Positions 44,915 through 56,395 are shown, counted from the stretch's first letter. The stretch: 64,000 bases of DNA from Riptortus pedestris (GCA_019009955.1 CM032228.1:4326001-4390000); one strand, 5' to 3'. Notes: generated by a model not told the origin, from the letters alone. Program-made: numbers and translations.

Positions 44915-45418
44915 TTTGCGTAGACTTTATCTCATATACGTAGGATTTATTTCATTTACGTAGACTTTATTTCATATACGTAGACTTTATATCATATACG
45001 TAGACTTTATTACATATACGTAGACTTTATTTCATATACGTAGACTTTATTTCATATACGTAGACTTTATTACATATTCGTAGACTTTATTTCATATACG
45101 TAGACTTTATTTCATATACGTAGACTTTATTTCATATACGTAGACTTTATTTCATATTCGTAGACTTTATTTCATATACGTAGACTTTATTTCATATTCG
45201 TAGACTTTATTTCATTTACGTAGACTTTGTTTCATATTCGTAGACTTTGTTTCATATTCGTAGACTTTATTTCATTTACGTAGGCTTTATTTCATTTACG
45301 TAGACTTTATTTCATATTCGTAGACTTTATTTCATATACGTAGACTTTATTTCATATACGTAGACTTTATTTCATATTCGTAGACTTTATTTCATATACA
45401 CATAATACTTTATTTCAT
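44915..45418 (+). repeat. 20-bp minisatellite, about 25 copies, inside a HINE
   Basis: Unit TAGACTTTATTTCATATACG, locked to an exact 20-bp period for about 500 bp. Variation is concentrated in one spot (ATACG, TTCG, TTTACG). Seed-like matches to the HINE words CAATCTTATT suggest it grew within the element. The core TACGTA is self-complementary. Confidence 0.95.
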
Positions 45419-45589
45419 AAATACGTTTGCGGGCCGCTTTTAGAAGTAGTGCATTTTAAAGTAGTGTTCATAATTTTTAACGATAGATATCAGGCATGAA
45501 ATTATAACGACCATATAATTATAATACAATTTATTAGAATAAGAAAATGAAATGAAAAAAGTATCTCAGTCAATAATAGTGAAAAATGT

Positions 45590-45740
45590 ACATAACAACA
45601 TTTGTAGAACATTACATTTGCAATAATATCCTCGTTTTCTTCATCTCCTAGGTAGGATCGATGGACATTTGAAGAAAAATTTAGAAAATCGCTTCATGAA
45701 TACAACCTCAATAGCCGATTTCCCTTAAGGTAAATCTGCT
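45590..45740 (-). repeat. HINE 5'-end fragment
   Basis: CATAACAACATTTGTAGAAC, CTCGTTTTCTTCATCTCCTA, GGTAGGATCGATGGACATTT, CAATAGCCGATTTCCCTTAA, GGTAAATCTGCT. A deletion joins the middle to the 5' end, as in the copy at 1886-2333. Confidence 0.7.
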
Positions 45741-45861
45741 TAAAGTAGTTACAACATGGTACAATCAATGAGTTTGAATTTGGGAAACTAATCCATGGAT
45801 GTTTGGATTAATTCCACCGATGCAAAGACGAAAAGAGTTTTCCAAATTATCATCACTAGAT

Positions 45862-46366
45862 CTACTGTAAATATTGTTATATACATTTATTCTCTATCTT
45901 GAATATTAACCGAGATATTTGCATTTTTCAGTTTTCAACCTTCAGCAAACCCCTATTCGAAACTTAAATACCATAAATTGTTTAAAAGAGACCTTTATTA
46001 AACGATATAAATGCAAATATGTTATAGTGACCCCTCCTTTATCTGAAGTCCTTGAACTACTAAAAGTTGATTTGATTGAGATAAAAATTATTCTGATTCA
46101 TTATAAATTAAAGTACTAGATATAGTAAATAGTTTTCAATAAAATTAATATCTTATATTCTGATATATTTCCGTAATTGTTTTTCTTTCCTGTGAACACC
46201 TGTTTGTTTACGTTACAAGTGCTTCCCGTCTGGAGGATTCTTAAAATCGTTTGTATTTATTCACTTGATTTCGACGGTGCTACAATATTACCAGGATGTA
46301 GATTTATCTATTGTTGAACATCTCGGGGGAAATCTGCTTAGTTTACGCAGCCCCTGCCTCACGGGA
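45862..46366 (+). mobile_element. HINE-like element, long, 5'-truncated
   Basis: From CTACTGTAAATATTGTTATA, CTTGAATATTAACCGAGATA, CAACCTTCAGCAAACCCC through CTGATTCATTATAAATTAAA to GGGGGAAATCTGCTTAGTTT and ACGCAGCCCCTGCCTCACGG. Confidence 0.75.
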
Positions 46367-46380
46367 TTTTTATTATTTTA

Positions 46381-47290
46381 TTTTCAGCCTTCAATAAACC
46401 CCGTTCTATGTTATCGCACGTTATGAAGAAGCCAATCATGAATACAAATTATTGTTGTTCATTATTAATTACAGTACTAGAGTTGGTAAGTAGTTTTCAA
46501 TGAAATCAATATATTATATTCAGTAATTGAAGGGTTGCTAGCAAAAACCTCACTAGGCAAAAAAAACACTTTTTTGGTAAATTAAAATAAAAAACGTTTA
46601 TCTTCATTCCATGAAAGAGTAACATTTTGATATTTTTTTAATAAATTCCTTGGGGATGAGGAATGTTATCTATACTAATTTACAGATGATCAAATATATC
46701 CTCTTTCAATAGGAGGGAAGCAGTAGAATGTTCTGGACTAATGGGGATTTTAGAGGAATTCAACAAAAGCCTAAAAGTCAAATATCATATAGATAACATG
46801 ATCAGGTGGAAGAAATAGAATTCCGCTTATTGAGTCACTTGTTTATTTGATTTAATAATTGTAACAAGAAAAATTTACGAAACAATATGAAGCAAAATGC
46901 TGAATAACCTGCCCAGCTAGTCAGCAAGTTGGAGAACGGCCTTAGTCGGCTGCTGCAACAAGGGGCCAACAGTATCGTGTGCAAGTCCCTGGCTAGTGGG
47001 CTTATGCTGTATTTTTAACTCCCGAAACATTCCGGCGAGAGGTGTTTTTGACGATTTCGATTGTATCAGTATATGAGTAATACTCATCATCTATTCAGCT
47101 CTGAGAGGTTGGCTGACCGGTTAGTTTACCAACTCAGACGGTTTCTGTTGAATGATTTCTCATTATCATTTGTATTTGTTCACTTAACATTCCCAGTGCT
47201 GTTTTAAATATTACCAGTCTGTATATTTTTCTATACAAAAACCTCTTGTGGGAAATATGCTTAGTATACGTTTCCTCTGCGTGACGGACT
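46381..47290 (+). mobile_element. HINE-like element with an unrecognised 0.5-kb insert
   Basis: Left: CAGCCTTCAATAAACCCCGT, TTACAGTACTAGAGTTGGTA, ATATTATATTCAGTAATTGA. Right from about 47060: TCATCTATTCAGCTCTGAGA, CATTTGTATTTGTTCACTTA, GTGGGAAATATGCTTAGTAT, GTGACGGACT. Between them, 46535-47040 is foreign to the family, without obvious terminal repeats or duplication; no coding recognised. Confidence 0.65.
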
Positions 47291-48090
47291 GTTTTTTACT
47301 CGATTACTACAAAATAAATTATAAGGAGAACATGTTTTTAATTTTGAAATGTGGACGGCATTAAATGAGTCTTAAATGAAATCTCTTATGCCAAAGAAAT
47401 AAATAAATAAAGAACATGAAAAATATAATTATAAATAATTCCATAAGAGGTGGATTATAAAAGAAAAGAAAATATTCAAGAGAAGGCGGGCCATTCATTT
47501 GAAGGCGGTACTACGGTCCTTAGCAACAGCCCTTAGCAACAGCCCTGTCAAAACTTTCCTTTGCACTCTGCTAACATTTTAAAGAATAATTATTCAAGGG
47601 GGAATTCAATTGGAAAGTGTTTCGCCCCGAAATAATCGTATTACTCGTTCTTTTCGGACTCGGCCAAGACTGATGTGCTCGTCGGCGAAAACCATCAAAT
47701 GGAAACAAAATATAACAAACCTTTTAACAAGTATTTTTTTTTCCTAAAGCGGTTTTGAAGATATTAATACACTTTTCCAATAATTAAACATCCATCACTT
47801 TGAATGTTTCCTTTTTTTCAAGTTGTCCAACACAAACTCTGATTTACAAAGTTTCACATAAAAACAATATTTACATAATAACATTTTCATTGAAGGTTGA
47901 ATGGCTCAAGGTCAAAAAATGAAAATCCAATGAAACATCTCCCATTTATTTATTCGGCACTTAGTAAGTTTCAAGTCCTTTATGAGTCATTTTGAAAAGC
48001 TGTATATATCCTACAATGAGGCAACCTTAACACCTTGGTGGCCACGTAAACACTAATTTATATGAGCTGATTTCATAGGTAGATTAAAAA
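47291..48090. other. no recognised gene
   Basis: AT-rich; a short direct repeat CCTTAGCAACAGCCCTTAGC near 47518. Nothing else seen. Confidence 0.4.
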
Positions 48091-48094
48091 TTAT

Positions 48095-48870
48095 GTTTAC
48101 AAAACTCGATTAAAGAAAAATGATCCAATTACCAAAAATCGATTGGAGATTAATCATCAAATTACCAAAATATCATTAAAGAAAAATTACCGAATTACCA
48201 AATATCAATTAATGTTAAATGCCCAAATTACCAAAATTTCATAAAAGAAAAAGGATTGAATTATCAAAGATCGATTTAAAAAATAACCCTCTTACCAAAA
48301 ATCGTTTAAAGAAAAATGATCAAATTACCAAAAAAACTATTAAATAAAAGTTATCGAATTACCAAAACTCAATTAATGAGAAATAAACGAATCACCAAAA
48401 ATCGATTCAAGAAAAACTATCGAATTACCAAAAATCGATTACAGAAAAACTATCAAATTGCAAAAAAACGATTAAAGAATAATGATGGAATTGCCAAAAA
48501 TTGATAAAAGAAAAATTTCCGAATGATCAAAATCAATTAAAGAAAACTATCGAATTATCCAAAATCGATTAAAGAAAAATGATGGAATTACCATAAATTG
48601 ATTAAAGAAAAATGACAGATCTACCAAAAACTCGATTATTGAAAAATGATGGAATTGCCAATAATCGATTAAAGAAAAATGATGGAATTACCAAAAATCG
48701 ATTAAAGAAAAATGATGGAATAACCAAAAATTGATTAAAGAAAAATGACAGATCTACCAAATCTCGATTATTGAAAAATGATGGAATTGCCAATAATCGA
48801 TTAAAGAAAAATGATGGAATTACCAAAAATCGATTATCGAAAGATGATAGAATTACTAAAAATCTTTACA
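48095..48870 (+). repeat. 33-bp minisatellite, about 23 copies
   Basis: Unit TACCAAAAATCGATTAAAGA then AAAATGATGGAAT. The 33-bp period is a multiple of three, so frames stay open on both strands for several units and produce repetitive peptides (ITKNRLKKN; NRLLAIPSFF). There is no start context or signal beyond that. Units at the left end are more diverged than those at 48600-48830. Confidence 0.95.
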
Positions 48871-48957
48871 GAAGCCTGATCAGAAATGCAACTTGGTCTT
48901 TATGTAAATAGTTGATAAATATTCTGTTCTATAATTACTATATTCCCCGTAGGAACT

Positions 48958-49245
48958 AGAAGTGGGCTTTATTGGCTGATGAAAATTTAAAAAATGCAAA
49001 TATGTTGGTTAAGATTCGAGATAGAGAAAATGTGCATTAAATAACATTTATGGAAAATACAATTTACAACGAGATAGAATATATACGATGTCTCCATCAG
49101 ATTCTATAATGAACAGAGATATTTGGAATTTTCGCCATGTCAGGTTACAGCAATTAACCAACTCCAGCGTATCTTTCTTTAGTTTCACATGAATCGCTCA
49201 TATTTTTAGTTCATTAACGAGCAAACAAAAATTACGTTTGACTGC
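48958..49245 (-). repeat. diverged HINE-like core
   Basis: ATGCAAATATGTTGGTTAAG, TTCGAGATAGAGAAAATGTG, GAGATATTTGGAATTTTCG, GTTCATTAACGAGCAAACAA keep the family order in reverse orientation. No tips, no AT tract. Confidence 0.5.
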
Positions 49246-49457
49246 ACTCGTCCAGAACATAATACAACTCAGCTGTACTGACAAGGAGAGTACACGTCCT
49301 TCCACCCACCAATTAGGACGAAAGCTTTTTAGTGTTTAGTATCAAATGAACAACTAATTCTGATAAACGAGAGAACAAACTTCTCGCACGTTTTTCTAAA
49401 AAAATGTTAAAGTTTGGCTGAACGTCTTGAGTTGTTCGCAAGATGTCTATTTCAAGC

Positions 49458-49533
49458 TGCCTGCGTGGCTCAGTTGATATAGCGTATTCTTTCTGTTACC
49501 TGAAATCTCGAGATCGAATCTCGCCTGGAGTGA
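49458..49533 (+). repeat. tRNA-like sequence (pseudogene or SINE head)
   Basis: CTGCGTGGCTCAGTTGATAT resembles box A and a D-arm; GAGATCGAATCTCGCC resembles box B and a T-arm. The acceptor ends do not pair, so it is not a functional tRNA gene. Confidence 0.35.
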
Positions 49534-50430
49534 CTTTTCTTTTTTTGGGGGGGGGGGATTTTTTTCATGTTTTGTTTCTGGGGCATTTATTTAATCTTCA
49601 TAAACAAATGATTTTTTTTTTTTTTTTTTAAAAAAAAGCATTCTCTAGCTTCCACAGAATTAACTATTCATTAGATACTCACTAAAATTGTTCGTTCAAA
49701 TCGGTTGGGGTAAGGCCGTGCACTCCCCTTGTGAGCATCAACCACTCCATCGCAAACTCATCCAATTACCAGAAGAAATATACAATGGATATTTAAAGAG
49801 ACTGAATAACTATTACCATCCATCCAACTATTGGAGAGTGAAGGGATAATTATATAATAGAAAATAGGTTGACATTACAATATACTATTCCAGTATATAT
49901 TTTTAGCCTCGCAGTCCGTCATGGGCTTCAATTATTAACTAATTTCGAAATGTATCCCTAATTAGCTAGGGGGGGGGATTTGTTAATTAGCTATTTACTA
50001 GCTACTTATGTAAATTGACTTTAGTGTTAAATATTAAATACAGTTTTGCAGGTTGCATTCAACTTTAAATGGAGCCCAATTAACATTATGGGTGATATTG
50101 CCATATATAATTTAGAGAGGACAATACTATTATTTAATGGCAACGCCTTAATTAATTAACAATAGACATTTGAATTTACAAGCTAATAAAGCATACATAA
50201 CCACACATTTATGTAGAAATAATGCAAGGAGTAAATAGATATCTAGTTTAATAGTTCATATCATATAGCCGTCAGTTGACTTAGAAAGTGTTGATAGCAA
50301 GTAAAGAAATGTAGTATATATATATACATATATACTAGCTGCGAAACCCATCGTTGACGGGATGAAATAAAATTGGATTCCCAAGGAAATATGAAGATTA
50401 ACTTAGGCACTCATAAATCCCTTAATTTTT
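49534..50430. other. no recognised gene
   Basis: G-runs at about 49548 and 49970, T/A runs near 49612-49640. Otherwise unremarkable AT-rich DNA. Confidence 0.4.
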
Positions 50431-50543
50431 AGCAGATTTCCCTCATGACGCGATTTTCGAAACATTTCCTCAAATATTTCAGGATCCTACTCAGTTGATC
50501 AGTTGATCAGGCGAAAACTATGTCCTTTCCAACGTTCAAAATT

Positions 50544-50552
<9 letters not shown>
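50431..50552 (+). mobile_element. HINE 5' end forming one arm of a 4-kb palindrome
   Basis: AGCAGATTTCCCTCATGACG: the palindrome's second half is deleted and CCC runs straight into TCATGACGCG. Then CCTCAAATATTTCAGGATCC, TCCAACGTTCAAAATTACAC. The reverse copy at 54309-54402 has the same unusual deletion and the same added TCCAACGTT word, so the two are a duplicated pair. Confidence 0.8.

Positions 50553-50634
<82 letters not shown>
50545..50634. repeat. (AC)n(AT)n compound microsatellite
   Basis: AC repeats followed by TA repeats; mirrored by (AT)n(GT)n at 54257-54308. Confidence 0.95.
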
Positions 50635-50637
<3 letters not shown>

Positions 50638-51242
50638 TCAACCGCAAAAAAACCGGACACTTCATTTTTGTCGTATTAAAAGCTAATTTTCAGCAATTTT
50701 CTTTATGTGGGTATTCTAGTTATTACAGAGAATTTAGAGTCTAAGTCCATTGAACTATTCCCTTCAGGATTAGTAAACAATTACATAAAACTTAGATTAG
50801 GTTTATTTGTCGTGAAGTTGATCTATTCTAAACTGTAAGTAGTTTTTCGCACATTTAAACATTTTAATTATTAACCAAGCATTTTCTTTAATTAATGTTT
50901 TATTTTTATTTCGGTCCAGAATAATGGGTCTTTCAAACTTAGATGGAAGGCCGGAGCTTACGTTACATTGCCGAAACGCTTGGGGTAGGGAACTCTACCA
51001 CTCACTGTAATAAAAATGAAGAATACTTTTTTTTTTTAAATGTGTTAATTTATCTTTTTATTTTATTTTGTATTTTTTTGTAAATAATCAATAAAAATTA
51101 TTCACTTTTGGCAGATTTTGTTTAAATAACCTATAGATTAACCAATTATTTTAATTAAAAAGATTAATATACATATATATTAAGTATTTAACAAAATTAT
51201 AAGGCTAAATCTAAGTGTCCGGTTTTTTTTTGCGGTTGAGTG
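50635..51242 (+). mobile_element. Tc1/mariner-type MITE, 608 bp
   Basis: Terminal inverted repeats of about 28 bp: CACTCAACCGCAAAAAAACC then GGACACTT on the left, its reverse (with two extra bases) on the right, flanked by TA (50633-50634 and 51243-51244). Around 50950-51000 is a coding trace LDGRSLRYIAETLGVG-like (plus strand reads MEGRSLRYIAETLGVG), resembling the first helix-turn-helix of Tc1-like transposases. The rest of the gene is gone. Confidence 0.8.
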
Positions 51243-51244
51243 TA

Positions 51245-52573
51245 TATATAAAATTGTAACCTCTGTCTATACATTGATTTATTTCGCGAAATTCCACGAT
51301 AACTTTTCGTTTCACATATTATAGACACCATACATACACAGTACAGTACATTTTGTTTCTTTCGTGTCTGTTTGTTTGTTTGTTTATTTGTTTGTTACCT
51401 TTTCACGCATAAACGGCTGAACCGAATTTTATGAAACTAGCTTTGTATATTACTACTAACTCAACTTAGACTTTAGGCTATATTAATATCCTCTGAGACG
51501 AACAGGAGTGGGGGTTATAAGGGAGGCCTGAAATTAAAAATAGCGATATTTCGTTTCCTATGGCTTTTTCAGCAAATATGCGCATAACAAAAGTTTTTTA
51601 TTTTGTTATTTAGAGTAACTTTTGTTATATGCACTTTTGCCGTATACGGAAGCATAAATGAGTTATACGCTATAAACTAAAGCGGGAGTCCACAATTTTA
51701 TTGGCACTAAAGACTCAACCGAATTAAACCAAACTCGGTATGTGAATTAGTACTAACGCCTTCATTATAATAAGCTATACTAAGATTTCTAGGGACGGGC
51801 AGGAGTGGGGGTTATAAGGGAGGCCTGAAATTAATAATAGTGATATTTCGTTTTCTATTTCATTTTCGGCAAATATGTACATAACAAAAATTGTTTATTT
51901 TGTTATTTAGAGAAACCTTTTTTTATAGACACTATCATCGTATACCGAAGTATAAAGGCGTTAAACGCTAAAATTTATAGCGAGAGACAACAATTTTATT
52001 TGGCACCAAAGACTCATCCGAACTAAATAAAACATTCAGTATGTGTATTAGCACTAACGCCTTCCTTATAATAAGCTATACTAGCATTTCTAGGGACGGA
52101 CAGGAGTGGGGGTTATAAGGGAGGCCTGAAATTAAAAATAATGATTTCCTATTGGGGTTTCGGCAAATATGCACATAACAAAAGTTGTTTATTTTGTTAT
52201 TTAGAGAAATTTGCTCAACACTTCTTTTCAATATGAACTACCAGGTACCTCACCTGAAAAAATTAATTCAAATGGATGTCAATATTTTCTCCTTAATAAT
52301 TCAAATCTATGCATAATGCACAGGAGACGGGAATTATGACAATGACGGTGTCTTTTTGTTTGTTTGTTTGTTACCTTTTCACGCATAAACGGCTGAACCA
52401 AATTTTATGAAACTTGGTATGTATATTACTACTAACCCAACTTAGACTTTAGGCTATATTAATATCCTCTGAGACGAACAGGAGTGGGGGTTATAAGGGA
52501 AGCCTGAAATTAAAAATAGGGATTACATAAAAAATTAATTTTATTATTTACAAATGCCAACAACAGGTATTAA

Positions 52574-52575
<2 letters not shown>
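51245..52575 (+). mobile_element. non-autonomous Helitron, left arm of the palindrome
   Basis: Starts TATATAAAATTGTAACCTC; three internal units (near 51507, 51790, 52101); TGCATAATGCACAGGAGACG; then a repeated piece of the 5' region (CTTTTCACGCATAAACGG) inserted before CATAAAAAATTAATTTTATT. The terminal hairpin and CTAG are missing; ends at a TA tract. Confidence 0.75.

Positions 52576-52620
<45 letters not shown>
52576..52620. repeat. (TA)n at the palindrome centre
   Basis: TA repeat between converging Helitrons. Confidence 0.95.
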
Positions 52621-52621
<1 letters not shown>

Positions 52622-52622
<1 letters not shown>

Positions 52623-54254
52623 TAGCACAGATACCCGGCTTCGCACGGGAATTGATTTGAGGCTGAATGGTGATGGTACTTTTTTTGGCAAGGCATTACT
52701 TTGCACAATATTTTGTTTACCCGTCCCAGTGTTAAGGGTTAATACCTGTTGTTGGCATTTGTAAATAATAAAATTAATTTTTTATGTAAGTCTTCACTGT
52801 CCTCCAAATTGTCATATTTCCCGTCTCCTGTGCATTATGCATAGATTTCAGTTATTAAGGACAAAATATTAACATAGATTTGAATTAATTTTTCCAGCTG
52901 AGGTACCTCATAGTTCAAACTGGAATGAATTGTTGAGCATATCAATATTTCTACGCACATTACTTGCTCTACACATTGTTCCGGGAGAAATGTATAAAAC
53001 AAAAGTTAATCTAAATAACAAAGTAAACAACTTTTGTTATACGCATGTTTGTCGAAAAACAAATAGACAATGAAATATCGCGAATTTTTATTTCAGTCTT
53101 CCTTTATAACCCCCACTCCCGTTCTAACCTAAAAATTTTAATATAGCTTATAATCATGGAAGAATTAATGCTAATTGACATACCGAGTTTTTTTAAGTTC
53201 GGTTTAATCGTTAGCGCCCAATTAAATAGTTGACTCCCGCTTTAGTTTATAGTGTATATCTCGTTTATACTTTGTTAAAAGACAAAAATGAATATGACAA
53301 AAGTTACTTTTAATAACAAAATAAACAGCTTTTGTTATGTTCATATTTGCCGAAAAACGAATAGAAAACGAAATACCGCTATTTTTAAATTCAGGCCTCC
53401 CTTACAACCCCCACTCCTGCCCATCCCTAGAAATGTTAGTATGGCTTGTTATAATGAAAGCGTTAGTGCTAATACACATACCGATTTATATTTTTTTCGG
53501 TTGGGTCTTTTGTCCCAAATAAAATTGTTCATTTCCGCAATAGGTTTTAGCGTATATCTCGTTTATAATTCGGTATACAAAAAAAGTGTATATAACAAAA
53601 GTTACTCTAAATAACAAAATAAACAAATTTGTTATGTTCATATTTGCCGAAAAAACAATAGGAAACGAAATATCGCTTTGTTTAATTTCTGGCTTCCCTT
53701 ATAACCCCCACTCCTGCCCGTCCCTAGAAACGTTAATACGGCTGATTATAATGAAACCGTTTGTGCTAATTCACATACCGGGTTTTATTTATTTCGGTTG
53801 GGTCTTTTGTCCCAAATAAAATTGTTCACTTCAGCTATATGTTTTAGCGTATAACTCATTTATGCTTCCGTATACGGCAAAAGTGCATATAACAAACGTT
53901 ACTCTAAATAACAAAATAAACAACTTTTGTGATGTGCATATTTGCTGAAAAAGCAATAGGAAACGAAATATCGCTATTTTTAATTTCTGGCCTCCTTTAT
54001 AACCCCCACTCCTGTTCGTCTTAGAGAATATTAATATAGCCTAAAGTCTAAGTTGAGCTAGTAGTAATATACATACCATGTTTCATAAAATTTGGTTCAG
54101 CCGTTTATGCGTGAAAAGGTAACAAACAAACAAACAAATAAACAAACAGACACGAAAGAAACAAAATGTACTTATGGTGTCTATGATATGTGAAACGAAA
54201 AGTTATCGTGAAATTTCGCGAAAAAAATCAATGTACAGACAGAGGTTACAATTT

Positions 54255-54256
<2 letters not shown>
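52622..54256 (-). mobile_element. non-autonomous Helitron, reverse, full length
   Basis: Terminus at 52622 (reverse strand: CCCGTGCGAAGCCGGGTATC, TGTGCTAG then T), followed by the 3' region, four internal units with a very regular spacing near 298 bp (about 53110, 53408, 53705, 54003), and the start block TGTACAGACAGAGGTTACAA at about 54250. Its unit next to the 5' end shares distinctive words with the plus copy (GCCGTATACGGAAGCATAAA). Confidence 0.8.

Positions 54257-54308
<52 letters not shown>
54257..54308. repeat. (AT)n(GT)n compound microsatellite
   Basis: Mirror image of the tract at 50545-50634. Confidence 0.95.
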
Positions 54309-54312
<4 letters not shown>

Positions 54313-54402
54313 TTTGAACGTTGGAACGGACCTAATTTTCGTCATGAACTAAGTAGGATCGAGGGATATCTGAGGAAAATCGCGTCATGAGGGAAATCTG
54401 CT
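54309..54402 (-). mobile_element. HINE 5' end forming the right arm of the palindrome
   Basis: AATTTTGAACGTTGGAACGG, CCTAATTTTCGTCATGAACT, GGAAAATCGCGTCATGAGGG, AAATCTGCT. Same shortened 5' palindrome as at 50431. Confidence 0.8.
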
Positions 54403-54417
54403 AAATAGAAATACATA

Positions 54418-54538
<121 letters not shown>

Positions 54539-54539
54539 T

Positions 54540-54785
54540 TATTTGTATGTTAAAGGTCTAGAGGTCCCAATCTTAGTTTTATCGCTAGCCAAACTCGATA
54601 GATAAGAGTTTCATGCAAAACTAAGTTCAATAAAGGCTGAAATCGGATTAGTTCACAGTATCACTAATATGGGGTAAGAAATCAAAAATCGTATTTTTGT
54701 CTTTATAAGTTTTTTTGTGATTTTTAGCAGATTTTCCTTAAGGGAAATCAGCTATTGAGGTCGTACACTTGACGCGTTTTTTTGG
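54540..54785 (+). repeat. HINE-like core fragment and separate 5' end
   Basis: 54540-54660 keeps GGTCTAGAGGTCCCAATCTT, AGCCAAACTCGATAGATAAG, AATAAAGGCTGAAATCGGAT. 54726-54785 is a new 5' end AGCAGATTTTCCTTAAGGGA, GGTCGTACACTTGACGCG, broken off into T-rich DNA. Confidence 0.6.
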
Positions 54786-55009
54786 CTTTTTAAACAACCC
54801 AAACATGGAAAAAAATGTTTGGGCTTATTTATTTGAGATGCCGCTACAATGGCGATTCATCTTTTAATATGTTTGAATATAATTTTACAAAATTAAAAAT
54901 AATATTTTTACACAGCTAAATTTTACAAATGTTCAAAATAAATAGAATGGACAAAACTAAATTTAAATCGTTAGTATGTTTACAACCTGAGGGGAAAAAA
55001 ACAAAATAA

Positions 55010-55695
55010 AAATAAAACAAACAAAAAATTAAAAGAAGAACTATAAGTAGTTAAACTGGAAGGAGGAAAAACTTATATTCCACGTAGAGTGCTTACTATA
55101 TATGTAACTTTCATAATGGTAAATAATAGCTTCTATATTTCATCAAATAATCCATTATTTGTTAAATACTTCAAAACATCATCTATAAATTGGCTACTGT
55201 CGGCCAGTAGTTGGCATACATTTGTGGGCCATGGTTAAGTTTTCACTTGTGTGCAGTCAGTCAGTATGTGTTTTACAGTCAGCGTTCTGTTGCAGTAGCG
55301 GCATATTGCTTCATCTTGTCTGCACAGTAGATATGCATGCGTTAGTCTAGTGTGTCCTGTGCGTAGGCGTATAAGTACAATTTCTTCTCTTCTAGAGTGT
55401 CTATTCCTTGAAGTCCTGTTCCCCTTATTTTTGATTTGTTTAACAATATTCATAGACTAAAAAAACACATTACTATTTATTGGTTAGCCAGTCATATGGG
55501 CATATCTCAAAGTAATATAGTAGACAAAGCAGCCAAACAATGAACTGAACTTGGACAAAAAGATTTTTTGGACATAACTCACCAAGACGCTTTCACTCAA
55601 ATAAGAAAACTCGTAATTAATGACTGGAATAATTTATGGTATAACACTGGCAGTAAACTTAGAGAAATCAAATCAAACACGCTCAGCTGGACAGG
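55010..55695 (-). pseudogene. 5'-inverted LINE copy
   Basis: Two parts of one LINE in opposite directions. On the reverse strand, 55453 downward encodes SRNRHSRREEIVLIRLRTGH, LTHAYLL and CRYCNRTLTVKHILTDC, continuing to a 3' region around 55060-55230. On the plus strand, 55440-55695 encodes the preceding region HITIYWLASHMGISQSNIVD, DKAAKQ, a stop, IRKLVINDWNNLWYNTGSKL and LREIKSNTLSWTG. The plus part should precede the reverse part in the element, so its 5' segment was inverted, as in twin-primed LINE insertions. Near-identical words link it to the copy at 13.1-13.7 kb. Confidence 0.8.
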
Positions 55696-56395
55696 CCCTA
55701 GAGGATTATGAAGCAGAAGAGGCTCAAGAACCTACAATCGTGACCCACAAGTTCTGTTTCGGAAAACCCAGATTATTTTTATGAAATAACTCCATATGTT
55801 TGGGAAAATTAAAACGTAACCCAACTATAAATCCTAATTAATATATTCTTTTATCCGTGGTCTACAACTAATTATAATGATTTATTTATTTAATTATTTG
55901 TTTGTTTGGTGTGTGGCAATTTGTAGCGATATACACCCTTCAAATGGTAAAAAATACTCCAAATTATTGAATATAGTTAATATAAATTCATATTTGCTGC
56001 TGGGCGATATATCTAGTGGAAAATACAATAACTAATGAAATAAAAACTATTAAAACAGAGAAAATTATTGAACGGGAAAAGTCGTGAAAAGGAAATAGAA
56101 GCAGAATGCGAATAATTAATAAAAAACAAAAAACAAAAGCGTAATGTTAAATTCGAAAAAGTTAATAAAACTATAATTAGTAATAATTTATAATAAATAA
56201 ACAAAGGATTAATTTAAAAGTTTGTAAAATTATACACAAACATTCAGAATCTCAAACACACACACAAACGTATACGCACGCACTCACCCACACATACGGA
56301 TGTACACACAAGGTAGCACCTAATGTAATTTTGCATTTCATTTGGTATTACATTGTGTTGAATTAAACCTTTAAAACTATACTTCACTGGAAATA
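55696..56395. other. no recognised gene
   Basis: AT-rich with a short (AC) patch near 56257. Nothing recognised. Confidence 0.4.

Noticed and set aside
49458..49533. Functional tRNA gene
   Set aside because: Box-like motifs are present, but acceptor arms do not pair and no clear anticodon arm could be drawn.
53288..53819. Overlapping conserved-looking frames of about 61-108 codons
   Set aside because: They are the repeated Helitron units read as protein; the same peptides recur because the DNA unit recurs.
50431..54402. Palindrome as a pure assembly artefact
   Set aside because: The arms carry many substitutions, different unit numbers and a one-sided MITE, which a chimeric read would not give. 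Long-read confirmation is still desirable.
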